DNA of 64,000 bases, taken from positions 1 through 64,000 of the forward strand of contig DHVZ01000045.1 of the NCBI GenBank assembly GCA_002412925.1, in the 5' to 3' direction. Below the pieces are notes generated by a model. That model saw only the letters and a program-made list of their open reading frames with translations. It did not search any database and was not told where the DNA came from. Below are positions 33,167 to 42,449 of this stretch, one piece after another. Positions within the stretch are counted from its first letter, which is position 1. Every line of letters begins with the position of its first letter. Position numbers and translations under genes: made by a program. This stretch comes from Anaerolineales bacterium UBA5195. Lineage in GTDB: Bacteria > Chloroflexota > Anaerolineae > Anaerolineales > Villigracilaceae.

Positions 33167-33774
33167 ACGAAGAGGCCTCCCTTGACCGGCGGATTACCCG
33201 TACCAAAGTTGCCATCCGCGCGGCGTTGGTGGCTTTGATCGAGGAGAAAGGGTTCGAGGCGTTATCGGTGAGCAATATCACCAAGCGGGCGGATATCAAC
33301 CGCGGCACATTTTACCTGCATTACAAGGATAAGTTTGACCTACTTGAACAGACCGAAGCGGATATCATCCGGGATTTCGAAGAAATCATCCTGCGGGCCA
33401 ATGCCTTGAATTTTGCGGATTTCAACAGCGTGGATAAGCCGCTGCCGGTGGTGGTGGTTTTGTTCGAATATTTGAAGGAGAATGCCGCCTTAATGCACGC
33501 CATTTTGGGTTTGAAAGGCGGCATCGCCTTTCAAACCCGGCTGAGACAAACGGTGGAGAAAAACCTGAAGCTCGGCTTCCTGGCCGGGATAAAAGCCGAA
33601 AACTTCCTGGTGAAGAGTGAATACCTGATTTCTTATGCGCTTTCCGCCCATTTTGGCGTCATCCAGACCTGGCTGCAAAAGGGTTGCATGGAATCTCCGC
33701 ATGAGATGGCAATTGTCCTGTCGAAATTGTCGTTGTATGGACCGCTGCGCATGACAGGTTATGTTTTGCCATAA
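33163..33774 (+). CDS. TetR/AcrR-family transcriptional regulator
   Basis: This 203-aa regulator has an N-terminal helix-turn-helix (about 13-60, with VSNITKRADINRGTFYLHYKDKFDL) and an all-helical ligand-binding domain. The C-terminus resembles the TetR_C subtype found in small Firmicutes-like regulators. It is coupled to the GlcG/HbpS gene. Its targets are unknown; two inverted repeats upstream of the activase gene (33908-33942 and 34005-34023) are candidates. A terminator follows. Confidence 0.88.
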   Translation: MNEEASLDRRITRTKVAIRAALVALIEEKGFEALSVSNITKRADINRGTFYLHYKDKFDLLEQTEADIIRDFEEIILRANALNFADFNSVDKPLPVVVVLFEYLKENAALMHAILGLKGGIAFQTRLRQTVEKNLKLGFLAGIKAENFLVKSEYLISYALSAHFGVIQTWLQKGCMESPHEMAIVLSKLSLYGPLRMTGYVLP

Positions 33775-33798
33775 CTCTGTTCGACGGGCAACTCGCAG

Positions 33799-33829
33799 AA
33801 AAACAGCCCTTTCTATCCGGGCTGTTTTT
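33799..33829 (+). terminator. Terminator after the TetR gene
   Basis: AAAAACAGCCC and GGGCTGTTTTT pair perfectly (11 bp, 9-nt loop) with a T-run. Confidence 0.85.
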
Positions 33830-33907
33830 CGTTAAGGGATGTCAAGCAACCTTGTTGGCCTGTTTGTGTTTTTAATTTTTGGATACTTGTCTACGCAAGT
33901 GGCTGGA

Positions 33908-33942
33908 GATAATGAACATTTTCCAGAAAAATGTTTATTATT
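33908..33942. promoter_or_regulatory. AT-rich inverted repeat upstream of the activase gene
   Basis: GATAATGAACATTTT and AAAATGTTTATTATT pair with two mismatches around CCAGA. It lies 25 bp upstream of the -35 box of the activase promoter, in a 382-bp spacer, so an activator or repressor site is possible. A 61-codon frame here (33879-34064) is not convincing. Confidence 0.35.
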
Positions 33943-33966
33943 CATCAGAAAAGCTGGTTTTGTTTG

Positions 33967-33995
33967 TTGACGCGCGCCGCCCATATCCCTATACT
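33967..33995 (+). promoter_or_regulatory. Predicted promoter of the activase gene
   Basis: TTGACG (33967-33972), a 17-bp spacer and TATACT (33990-33995) predict a start near 34002 and a leader of about 155 nt. Confidence 0.65.
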
Positions 33996-34004
33996 AAGGC
34001 AGAT

Positions 34005-34023
34005 AATCAACAAGCTGTTGATT
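34005..34023. promoter_or_regulatory. Perfect inverted repeat just after the activase start site
   Basis: AATCAACA-AGC-TGTTGATT has perfect 8-bp arms directly downstream of the predicted transcription start. This placement suits a repressor operator, perhaps for the neighbouring TetR protein. Confidence 0.45.
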
Positions 34024-34156
34024 CGTTAATCGAAAATCATTTTTTTGCAAGTGCGTTGCCCTAGCCCGAAAGGTGATCGTTGTTGAACGGGTTCATGCCA
34101 GGCGAAAGGACCTTTTCAACTGGGTGTGGCGCACTCAATCTGTTCGTGGAGTACCT

Positions 34157-37100
34157 ATGAAGACTTATTCTTACCGATTGGGGGTCGACATCGGTTCGAT
34201 GACCGCAAAAGTTGTCATTCTTGACCGAAACGGTGAAATCAGTTTTTCAGCCTATCGTCGTCACAACACGGAAACGCTGGCGACACTGCAATCCATCCTG
34301 TGTGAGGCGTTGGAAAAACTTGGCAATGCCAATATCGAGTTCCTGGTGACCGGTTCTGCCGGGATGGGCGTGGCTGAAAAATATGACCTGCCGTTCATTC
34401 AGGAGGTGGTTGCCTCTGCCGAGGTGATTCACCAGCGCTATCCGCAGGTGCGGACGCTGATCGACATCGGCGGGGAGGATGCGAAAGTCATCTTTTTCGA
34501 TGAGCAGTACCGTCCCGACATCCGCATGAATGGTTCGTGTGCCGGGGGGACGGGCGCGTTCATCGACGAGATGGCAACCTTGCTGGGAGTGCCCGTCTCG
34601 GATTTGGACAGCCTTGCCAGCCGTTCTACCACTATTTATCCGATGGCCTCGCGCTGCGGGGTCTTTGCCAAAACCGATTTACAGAATCTGCTCAGCCGCC
34701 AGGTGCCGAAGGAGGATATAGCCGCGTCTGTCTTTCATGCGGTGGTGCTGCAAACACTGGCAACCCTGGCGCGTGGGCGGGATCTGCGCCCCACCTTGTT
34801 ATTTAGCGGCGGGCCGTTTACGTTCATGCCCTCGCTGAAAACGGCGTTCCTCAGGGTGTTGAACTTGTCGGAAACCGATGTGGTCAACGCGGAATCACCG
34901 GAGTTGCTGCCAGCGTTGGGAGCGGCACTTGCACAGAACGTGAGCCGAAGGGCGGGAACGATTCAGGGGTTGATCGACACTTTAGCGGAGGAAAAAGTCC
35001 ATGCCCAGGCGCAGGTAAACCGGCATGAGCCTTTGTTCGAGTCAGCAAAGCAGTATCAGGATTGGGTTGAGAATCACAAAAATCAGCGGATTGAAAGAAT
35101 TGACGTAGCAGATTGCGCTGATGATGATTATTTCCTCGGAATTGATTCGGGCTCGACAACCACCAAGGTGGTGCTGATTGATGCGCAGGGACGGGTGGTC
35201 TTCAGCTATTATGCCAGTAATGGCGGGAATTCCATCAAAGCGGCACAAAACGGGCTAACGAAGTTGCGCGAGGCATTTGCCCCCCTGTCCTTCGGACATC
35301 CCCCCATTTTAGACTGCACTTCGTCGAAAATGGGGGGAACGAGAGGGGTGGGGGAGGCAGGGAGGGGATCGGTGCCGCGCATCGCCCGCAGTGTGGTGAC
35401 CGGTTACGGGGAGGATTTGATCCGCGCGGCGTTTGGCATGGATGAGGGGATGGTCGAGACGCTGGCGCATTTTCGGGCCGCGCAGGCCTTCGATCCGCAG
35501 GTGACTTTTATCCTGGATATCGGCGGGCAGGATATGAAGGTGATTTTCATCAAAGACGGGCAAATCCAGAAGATCGAGATCAACGAGGCCTGTTCATCGG
35601 GCTGTGGCTCGTTCATCGAGTCGTTTGCGCGCAACATGGGCTACGGGGTGGCAGATTTTGCCGGGCTGGCTTGCACCGCCGAGTCGCCGTATAACCTGGG
35701 AACGCGCTGTACCGTCTTTATGAATTCGCGCGTCAAACAGGCGCTGCGCGAAGGTGCAAAAATCAACGATATTTCGGCAGGGCTGGCTTATTCGGTCATC
35801 AAAAATGCGCTCTATAAGGTTTTGAAAATCACCAATACGGATATTTTGGGCGAACAGATTGTGGTGCAGGGCGGAACCTTCCGCAACCCGGCGGTGCAGA
35901 AAGCGCTGGAAACACTGATTGGCCGCCCGGTGGTCTGCCCGGATTTGGCAGAGTTGATGGGCGCCTATGGCGCGGCGCTGACAGCACGCGATACATGGCA
36001 GGCGATGTCCCTTGAACTCGGCCCTCTCCCAGAGGGAGAGAGGGTAAGCACGTTTATTGGGCTGGAGAGCGTGGACGAGTTAGGCGAGTACCGGCGGCAT
36101 GATATCCGCTGCCGGGGCTGCGAGAATAATTGTACGGTCACAAAGCTCGGTTTCCCAAACGGGAACAGCTTCTTTTCAGGCAACCGCTGTGAGAAAATCT
36201 ATTCCAATGGTGGGAAAGCCGAGCCCCGTGCTGGAACCGGGACTACCTCGCGGAAGGGCGTCAGTGTCCCGGCGCTCAAATATGCGCTGTTGTTCGACCG
36301 CGATGGTTCGCCCTCACCCTCCGCCCTCACCCAAAAGGGGAGGGGACTTAAGCCCCTCTCCCCAAGGGAGAGGAGCTGGGGTGAGGGAAATCCCCTTACG
36401 ATTGGCATTCCCCGCGTACTGAATATGTTTGAGAACTACCCCTTCTGGCACGCACTATTCACGGAATGTGGGCTCCAAGTTCGGCTTTCCGCGCCATCGA
36501 GCAATGCGCTCTATCAGGGCGGGGCGGCGCAGATCATGTCGGAAAACCTGTGTTTTCCCGGTAAACTGGTCAGCGGGCATATCATGGACTTGATTCGGGC
36601 CGGGGTGGACCGCATTTTCTACCCGATGGTTTTTTACGAGAAAAGCGAATTCGCCGACGCGAACAATACCTATAACTGCCCGGTGGTCTCTGGCTACCCG
36701 GATGTTATCCGCTCGGCGATTGACCCTCAGCACAACCACAACATCCCGCTTGACATGCCCGCGATCACCTTCCGCGATGACGATTTGCTGGATAAGGCTT
36801 GCACAAAGTACCTGCGCGGGCTAGGCATCCAGCCTGGCGTGATCAAAAAGGCGCTCAAAAAAGCGCGGGTGGCGCAGGACGAGTTCAAACAACAAGTGAT
36901 TGAGATGGGTGCGGAAGTCATCCGCGATTCGGAAACCAGCGGGCGACCGCTGATCCTGCTGATGGGACGACCCTATCACATTGACCCGCTCATCAACCAC
37001 AACGTCCCCGACTTACTCACCGATTTCGGCGTGGATGTGATGACCGAAGACTGCCTCCCGATGACCGGCGAGGCGCTTAATAACCGGTATGTCATGACGC

Positions 37101-38662
37101 AATGGGAGTACTTGAATCGTTATTTCCACGCTGCACGCTGGGTGGGGCAGCATGAAAACGTCGAACTGGTGCAGCTTAATTCCTTTGGCTGCGGGCCGGA
37201 CCCATTCCTGCTCGACGAAATCCGCGCGATCCTGGCGGAATATGGCAAACGTCCTACTGTCATCAGGATTGACGAAATCGAGAGTGCCGGTTCGACGAAA
37301 TTGCGTCTGCGCTCGATGATGGAATCCCTGCGACAGGCAGACCATCACTCCACCCGTGTCCGCATCCCGCGCAAATCGACGAAATCCTACCAACCGGAGG
37401 ACCGCGTCCGCACCCTGATCGTCCCCGATTTCTCCCCGTTCACCTCCCCGCCGATTGTGCGTCCGTTCATCGACCTGGGTTACCAGATTAAGCAATTGCC
37501 TGAGCCGGATCACGCTTCGGTGGATGTGGGGCTGAAATACACCAATAACGAAATTTGTTACCCCGGCATCATCACGCTCGGAGATTTGGTCAAGGCGCTC
37601 CAATCTGGCGATTATGACCTGAGCCGCACCGCGATCGGTTTTTCGCAGACTGGCGGGCAGTGCCGCGCAACCAGCTACCCATCTATGATCAAAAAGGCGT
37701 TGGTGGCGGCTGGCTTCGAAAATGTGCCGGTGGTGACGCTTTCCACCAACCTGGGCCTGACCAGCATGAATGACCAGCCGGGCTTCGATTTCAACCGGCG
37801 CGATTACATCTACAAAGCCGCGATTGGGATGATGTTCAACGATGCGCTCTCGGAGATGTATCACTCGACGATCGTTCGCGAGAAACATAAAGGCGAGACG
37901 CAGGTTCTGGCAGATAAGTACCTCAACTGGTTCATGGACGGGACGATCCCTGTTACCAAGACCGCGCTGCTCGCATGGCTGGAACGCGCCGTGGAGGATT
38001 TCAATGCCATTCAAACGAACCCCGGGCAGCCTCCGCGGGTGGGGATTGTCGGTGAGATTTATGTCAAGTACAATGCTTTCTCTAACAACCATGTTGCCCG
38101 TTGGCTGATGGAGCAGGGTCTCGAAGTGGTCATGCCCACATTCTTTGAATTTTTTGATGGCGGACTGGTCAGCAGCAATCATGCAGTCAAGACCCATGTT
38201 CAAAAGCGTGATACAAAATGGTTAATTGATATCCTCGGGCAAAAGTTGATGAGTTGTTTCCTGCGTCAGTTCGACCATGTGATGAGAGCCTACTCTCGTT
38301 ACCATGCGCATCATAGCATCCACGAGGTGGCTGCGCACGCGCAGGAAATCTTGAGCCTGAACCATCAATACGGCGAAGGTTGGCTGATTGCTGGCGAAAT
38401 TGCCTCCTTTGCGCGCAATGGCGTCAATAATGTCTTATGTTTACAGCCCTTTGGTTGTATTGCCAACCACGTCATCGCCAAGGGCGTCCAGAAACGCTTG
38501 CAGGAGAAGTATCCGCAGATCAACCTGCTCTTTCTGGATGCGGACGCGGGGGTGAGCGAAGTGAATTTCTTCAACCGGATGCACTTTTTCGTCAACCATG
38601 CGAAGAGTTCAGCCAACCCTGTGGGACAGTTTGCTGAATTGTCTTACGCAACGCTGGAGTAA
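34157..38662 (+). CDS. Fused 2-hydroxyacyl-CoA dehydratase activase-like protein (two ASKHA domains)
   Basis: This 1501-aa protein holds two BadF/BcrA-type ATPase domains (about 8-265 and 330-610). A Cys-rich DUF2229-like part follows (about 640-960, RCRGCENNCTV), then a HgdB-like C-terminal region (about 1040-1490). Cluster ligands of the activase type are visible in both ATPases (NGSCAGGTGAF, ASRCGVFA; ACSSGCGSF, GTRCTVF). Such activases use ATP to inject an electron into dehydratases acting on 2-hydroxyacyl-CoA; the substrate of this fused type is not known. The ATG at 34157 follows GTGGAG. Three palindromic repeats are inserted in frame near residues 375-405, 620-632 and 713-745. No separate dehydratase subunits are adjacent. 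Confidence 0.85.
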   Translation: MKTYSYRLGVDIGSMTAKVVILDRNGEISFSAYRRHNTETLATLQSILCEALEKLGNANIEFLVTGSAGMGVAEKYDLPFIQEVVASAEVIHQRYPQVRTLIDIGGEDAKVIFFDEQYRPDIRMNGSCAGGTGAFIDEMATLLGVPVSDLDSLASRSTTIYPMASRCGVFAKTDLQNLLSRQVPKEDIAASVFHAVVLQTLATLARGRDLRPTLLFSGGPFTFMPSLKTAFLRVLNLSETDVVNAESPELLPALGAALAQNVSRRAGTIQGLIDTLAEEKVHAQAQVNRHEPLFESAKQYQDWVENHKNQRIERIDVADCADDDYFLGIDSGSTTTKVVLIDAQGRVVFSYYASNGGNSIKAAQNGLTKLREAFAPLSFGHPPILDCTSSKMGGTRGVGEAGRGSVPRIARSVVTGYGEDLIRAAFGMDEGMVETLAHFRAAQAFDPQVTFILDIGGQDMKVIFIKDGQIQKIEINEACSSGCGSFIESFARNMGYGVADFAGLACTAESPYNLGTRCTVFMNSRVKQALREGAKINDISAGLAYSVIKNALYKVLKITNTDILGEQIVVQGGTFRNPAVQKALETLIGRPVVCPDLAELMGAYGAALTARDTWQAMSLELGPLPEGERVSTFIGLESVDELGEYRRHDIRCRGCENNCTVTKLGFPNGNSFFSGNRCEKIYSNGGKAEPRAGTGTTSRKGVSVPALKYALLFDRDGSPSPSALTQKGRGLKPLSPRERSWGEGNPLTIGIPRVLNMFENYPFWHALFTECGLQVRLSAPSSNALYQGGAAQIMSENLCFPGKLVSGHIMDLIRAGVDRIFYPMVFYEKSEFADANNTYNCPVVSGYPDVIRSAIDPQHNHNIPLDMPAITFRDDDLLDKACTKYLRGLGIQPGVIKKALKKARVAQDEFKQQVIEMGAEVIRDSETSGRPLILLMGRPYHIDPLINHNVPDLLTDFGVDVMTEDCLPMTGEALNNRYVMTQWEYLNRYFHAARWVGQHENVELVQLNSFGCGPDPFLLDEIRAILAEYGKRPTVIRIDEIESAGSTKLRLRSMMESLRQADHHSTRVRIPRKSTKSYQPEDRVRTLIVPDFSPFTSPPIVRPFIDLGYQIKQLPEPDHASVDVGLKYTNNEICYPGIITLGDLVKALQSGDYDLSRTAIGFSQTGGQCRATSYPSMIKKALVAAGFENVPVVTLSTNLGLTSMNDQPGFDFNRRDYIYKAAIGMMFNDALSEMYHSTIVREKHKGETQVLADKYLNWFMDGTIPVTKTALLAWLERAVEDFNAIQTNPGQPPRVGIVGEIYVKYNAFSNNHVARWLMEQGLEVVMPTFFEFFDGGLVSSNHAVKTHVQKRDTKWLIDILGQKLMSCFLRQFDHVMRAYSRYHAHHSIHEVAAHAQEILSLNHQYGEGWLIAGEIASFARNGVNNVLCLQPFGCIANHVIAKGVQKRLQEKYPQINLLFLDADAGVSEVNFFNRMHFFVNHAKSSANPVGQFAELSYATLE
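35286..35337. repeat. Palindromic repeat inserted in the activase gene (1)
   Basis: CCCCCCATTTT (35300-35310) and AAAATGGGGGG (35327-35337) form 11-bp arms, preceded by a small hairpin TGTCC-TTC-GGACA. The encoded stretch is proline- and glycine-rich and interrupts the second ATPase domain. A hairpin with the same CCCCATTTT arms lies at 61945-61971 in a spacer. Confidence 0.75.
36022..36044. repeat. Palindromic repeat inserted in the activase gene (2)
   Basis: CCCTCTCCC, a 3-nt loop and GGGAGAGAGGG form a hairpin read as PLPEGERV, in frame, between the second ATPase and the DUF2229-like region. Confidence 0.6.
36311..36387. repeat. Palindromic repeat inserted in the activase gene (3)
   Basis: CCCTCACCC occurs twice (36311 and 36324) and pairs with GGGTGAGGG (36379-36387). 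Inside, AGCCCCTCTCCCC and GGGGAGGGG complement each other. The element is read in frame as a Ser/Pro/Gly/Arg-rich loop of about 30 residues. Confidence 0.75.
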
Positions 38663-38665
38663 CCT

Positions 38666-39274
38666 GTGAACGAGACCCTATCCCTTACCTTCCGCCTTCA
38701 AATCCTGGCCCTGACCCTGCTCGGCTGGCTGGTGATCTATTTCTTTGTCAACCGTCTTCAAGTGGCTCATGACCTCCGTCTTGATTTGGGCACAGAGTGG
38801 GACCGGAAAACTCCCTACCTGCCGTTCTTTGCGCTGGTCTATTTTTCCACCTATATTTTTGTTGTCCAGCCGTTTTTCGTTTTGTCTGACGCCCGTCAGT
38901 TTTATTTGATGCTGGTCAGTTTCGTCTCCATCAGTGTCATTTCCAGCCTGATCCATGCCACCGTTCCCAGCAAGATTGAGCGCGTCGAACAGGTGACCAC
39001 AGGGGGCGTTTCCGGCTGGATGCTTGATCTCTTTCAAAAGACCTGCAAACCCTACGGCAATTTTCCAAGTATGCACGTTGGGCTGTCGGTGCCGGTAGTG
39101 GTAACAAACTACATGGTAGGCGGACCTGTGATCGGGAGCCTGACACTTATCTGGGCGGTTTTGATTGCACTATCCACGCTGTTTACCAAGCAACACTATG
39201 TCCTGGATGTGCTGGCAGGTCTGCTAGGTGGGGTACTGATTTTTGCGCTGACGTTCTGGTGGATGATGGGTTGA
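38666..39274 (+). CDS. PAP2-superfamily membrane phosphatase
   Basis: This 202-aa protein has five to six membrane helices and the type 2 phosphatidic acid phosphatase motifs FPSMHV (C2, with the catalytic histidine) and KQHYVLDVLAG (C3). The C1 motif is degenerate (VPSKIERV). It probably removes phosphate from a lipid at the outer face of the membrane, for example phosphatidate or undecaprenyl diphosphate. The start is GTG at 38666 with GGAG upstream, 3 bp after the activase stop, so the genes are co-transcribed although their roles seem unrelated. Confidence 0.8.
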   Translation: MNETLSLTFRLQILALTLLGWLVIYFFVNRLQVAHDLRLDLGTEWDRKTPYLPFFALVYFSTYIFVVQPFFVLSDARQFYLMLVSFVSISVISSLIHATVPSKIERVEQVTTGGVSGWMLDLFQKTCKPYGNFPSMHVGLSVPVVVTNYMVGGPVIGSLTLIWAVLIALSTLFTKQHYVLDVLAGLLGGVLIFALTFWWMMG

Positions 39275-39338
39275 ACCAAAACACCTTTTGAAAGGATTCT
39301 GACAAGCAATTTTTATATTCTCCATGGCCGGAAGGTTG

Positions 39339-39344
39339 TATAAT
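39339..39344 (+). promoter_or_regulatory. Candidate -10 box for the 1010-aa gene
   Basis: A perfect TATAAT lies 58 bp before the TTG start. The -35 region is poor, so this promoter may need an activator or may be spurious. Confidence 0.35.
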
Positions 39345-39401
39345 TTTATCAAGCCCTGCGTGTGAAGCCCAAATGCGAACCATAGCTTGAGGAGGTTTGC
39401 T

Positions 39402-42400
39402 TTGAAATGCAGCCATTGCAGCCGAGAGAATCCTGTTAATGCGCAGGTGTGTGTGAATTGTGGACAGGTTCTGGTAGTCAACATGCAGCCCACGGCAGCC
39501 TCTATTCCCCGCTTTCTCCCAAAAGAAACCCCCCAACAACCAGACACCTACTATCTTTGCCTGCGCTGCGGCAACCCTGTCCCTGAAGGGTTCTTTACCT
39601 GCAGCCATTGCCGCTGGGATTTGCGCAAACCATTCAAGGCGTCCTCCGGCTTTGGATGCGGCTCCTGCCTGGGATTGCTCCTGATGCGTTTGCTGGGTTT
39701 TGCCGTTGCCAGCGGAGTCAGTTTTGGGGTGGGTTTTGTCAGCGCCAGCCTGGGATTGGGAGTAACGGCCGCCAGCCTCATCACCGGCCTGATCAGCACC
39801 CTGCTCTCCCTGGTGCCATCGGTAGTCAGTTGGTTGTTTGGAAGTTTGCGGCGGGTTATGACGATGACCCTGTTGTTCATCGTCTTTTCTTTTGCCATCC
39901 TGGGGTATTGGACGCCAGCCCGCGCGCAGACGGATATCCCGAAGCAAGCGTTAAATCGGCTGATGTACGCGTATGGCATGGAGGCGATAAACTGGCGGGT
40001 GGATGAAACCCACCCTGGTTATTGGGTTGATATGAAGGCTCGCCAAAGCAATTACTCGTATACGAATACCGCTGGCGTGTTGGACGTCAGCGCGCGCTAC
40101 GGAAAAAACGGCGGGGAAATCTGGGTGCAGGAAAGCATGAAACAATGGTTGAATTGCGGTCCTACGGAAGAAAACTTTCACGGGCTGGCCGCTTACTCTT
40201 TTCTTTGCCGTGATGGCGATTATATTGAAGGCTTTGTTTGGGGGATGGATAACTGGGCATTGGTAACGATTAACCGCTTGGAACTGCCCGAAGTTCCAGC
40301 TGCTAACCTGGCTGAAGACTTATATTACATCATGCTCGAACTGGCGAAATCACCTGCCAAGCCGCCTACCATAACACCTACTGCCACCAAGCCCACCGCG
40401 CTGCCCGGGCTGCCTGCCAATCCACAACCCCAAGGCGGTAAATGGACGCAGAAAGATGTCACGCGCATGGCTGTGACAGTGATGGAAAAGTATGCCCAGG
40501 AAAAAGGGTGGGAAAAACGCGTTGTATGCTCGTCAATTCCATGCCTGGCTAACGGGAAATATGTGTCTAATCCTCAATATGTTTTTGAGGCAAATAACGG
40601 CGAGATCACCGACGCTGGGCCTATAAAAACAGTTGGTGGCGATCTTTTGGTTAACGCAGTAAGCTCTGGTAAAGGATCCTATTACTTCGTAGCAGGCGCG
40701 GTTGAATACGACGACCAGCAGGTCAACAATGGGTTAGGACAGGTAAGTTATAGGATAGACATAATATATTTACCGGAAAGAAATAAATTGTCCACAATTT
40801 TTGATGTTATATCAAATCAAATAATATTTAATCCTGCATACAATAATGCCTCAACAGACGCCTTGGACCATCAAGCAATAAGCTTTCATGGGGAAAACGC
40901 CGTTTATGTTCGGCAAACGATCCACGTTCAATCGGCAGGGATGTCGGAAGCATGGCCCCAACGCGATGAATGGTTTTTATGGATTCAATACCCTTGGATA
41001 TTCCAAGTATGGGCCAATCAATCGCAAAATATTAGCGGCGTTCACACTTTGCATATCCCCTTATTTGATTCGCAGACTGAACCCGAAATCCTCTACTTAC
41101 TGGCGGCACAGGCAGGCATGTTCAATCCGCCATCTGCGCAGCCTGCCCCCGCCCGGCCCGCTCCAGAGCAGCCGTACGTAGAGCCAGCCGCGCCGCCTGA
41201 AAACATTCCGCCAAGCATATCGGAAGACGACCTGCCGGATTTCTCTGAAGAAGAATTGCTCGGGCTTTTGGCTTTGTTAAGTCCAGCCGCGCTCCTGCCC
41301 GCCCTGGGCGTTGCCGGGATTTCGACACTGCTCGACCTGCTGCGCCTCAGGTCGCAAATCCCTGCGGGCATGGTCAAATCACCCATCTTCGGCTACGGAC
41401 CTGTTTCGCCCGAAGCGGCAGCATATCAGCGCAAATTATTGGAGCAAGGATATGAATACAACCCGCAAACGCGGCGCATGACTGTGCCCAAAGTTCCATC
41501 CCCTGTCGACGGGACGATGGTTTCCAAGTCGCAAGCTGCGCGCGAGCGAGAGTTCCTGTCGAAGGGCTTTAAATGGTCTGATACTTATGGCTGGAAAACG
41601 CGGGACGAGCTCGCGCATCTGCAAACCAACCTTGACCAACAACGAAATTATGTCCAAAGCGGGCAGGCGCACCGTGACATGCAAAAAGCCGCGCGGGATG
41701 AGCTCCATCAATCGGAAGAATATAACGCCTTGCAAGAACAAATCCGGCAAGGCAAATCGCGCCGCGCCGAACAAATCCGCGCAGCGATTGAGGAACTTAA
41801 CGCGTTACAAGAGCGTCACAGCGCCGACCATCAAGCCAATATTGATTATTTCAACACGTTGAGCGCAGGCGCAACCTGGACGGGCATTGCGGCAGGGGCT
41901 ATTGTAGCAGGGCTAGGAACAGCGATTGTCGGGTTGGGAGCTGTGGCAGGCAGCGTCACGCCCACAGCTATCCAAATAGCCGGATACACGTTGCACGCTA
42001 AAACGATTGCAACCGCGTTTCCTTTTGTCACGGCAATAGCCAGTGGAGCGTCGGAAGGATACTTTAATGATTTGGGCTTACGGGGGACGTTGGATAAAAT
42101 CCGAGCTAAAACCGCCAAGGCGCTTTTAGATAAATTAGTTGGGGATAAATTACTTAATCCGCTCAACAAGTACTTGACGCGCGGATTTTCCGGTCCATTC
42201 CGAGATTTTTTTGGACACGGTACGCCAAATGCTGTCATACAACCTCTTGCAGATGGGGCGGCGGAGGAAGTTAAAGACCTTCTCTATAATGGCGTCCAAC
42301 AAATAAGCGGGGCTGGGGATTACATCGAAAATGGTCTCGAGAAAAAAGTTATCAAGCCCGTTTTTGATAACCCACTCTCTTTGTTGCTTGGTTGGAATCC

Positions 42401-42434
42401 GGGAACGATTCCCAACACTCTCTTTCCCCAATAA
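39402..42434 (+). CDS. 1010-aa zinc-ribbon membrane protein of unknown function
   Basis: Two N-terminal zinc ribbons (C3/C6/C17/C20 and a second near residues 50-67) precede two to three membrane helices (about 82-170). A large extracytoplasmic region (about 175-560), a Pro-rich acidic linker, a second hydrophobic segment (ALLSPAALLPALGVAG) and a coiled coil (about 730-810) follow. The C-terminus is glycine-zipper-rich (AGAIVAGLGTAIVGLGAVAG). The start is TTG at 39402, with AGGAGG 6 bp upstream. Around 40740-40880 the DNA turns strongly AT-rich with rare ATA, TTA and AGG codons, unlike the rest, which suggests mosaic origin. Pre-toxin or scaffold-like roles are guesses only. Confidence 0.6.
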   Translation: MKCSHCSRENPVNAQVCVNCGQVLVVNMQPTAASIPRFLPKETPQQPDTYYLCLRCGNPVPEGFFTCSHCRWDLRKPFKASSGFGCGSCLGLLLMRLLGFAVASGVSFGVGFVSASLGLGVTAASLITGLISTLLSLVPSVVSWLFGSLRRVMTMTLLFIVFSFAILGYWTPARAQTDIPKQALNRLMYAYGMEAINWRVDETHPGYWVDMKARQSNYSYTNTAGVLDVSARYGKNGGEIWVQESMKQWLNCGPTEENFHGLAAYSFLCRDGDYIEGFVWGMDNWALVTINRLELPEVPAANLAEDLYYIMLELAKSPAKPPTITPTATKPTALPGLPANPQPQGGKWTQKDVTRMAVTVMEKYAQEKGWEKRVVCSSIPCLANGKYVSNPQYVFEANNGEITDAGPIKTVGGDLLVNAVSSGKGSYYFVAGAVEYDDQQVNNGLGQVSYRIDIIYLPERNKLSTIFDVISNQIIFNPAYNNASTDALDHQAISFHGENAVYVRQTIHVQSAGMSEAWPQRDEWFLWIQYPWIFQVWANQSQNISGVHTLHIPLFDSQTEPEILYLLAAQAGMFNPPSAQPAPARPAPEQPYVEPAAPPENIPPSISEDDLPDFSEEELLGLLALLSPAALLPALGVAGISTLLDLLRLRSQIPAGMVKSPIFGYGPVSPEAAAYQRKLLEQGYEYNPQTRRMTVPKVPSPVDGTMVSKSQAAREREFLSKGFKWSDTYGWKTRDELAHLQTNLDQQRNYVQSGQAHRDMQKAARDELHQSEEYNALQEQIRQGKSRRAEQIRAAIEELNALQERHSADHQANIDYFNTLSAGATWTGIAAGAIVAGLGTAIVGLGAVAGSVTPTAIQIAGYTLHAKTIATAFPFVTAIASGASEGYFNDLGLRGTLDKIRAKTAKALLDKLVGDKLLNPLNKYLTRGFSGPFRDFFGHGTPNAVIQPLADGAAEEVKDLLYNGVQQISGAGDYIENGLEKKVIKPVFDNPLSLLLGWNPGTIPNTLFPQ

Positions 42435-42449
42435 ATTAAGGATATCCTT

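Noticed and set aside
33879..34064. 61-codon plus-strand frame upstream of the activase
   Set aside because: It crosses the predicted promoter and both inverted repeats.
36311..36387. CCCTCACCC repeats considered as a frameshift or pseudogene mark in the activase
   Set aside because: The frame stays open and conserved domains continue on both sides, so an in-frame insertion fits better.
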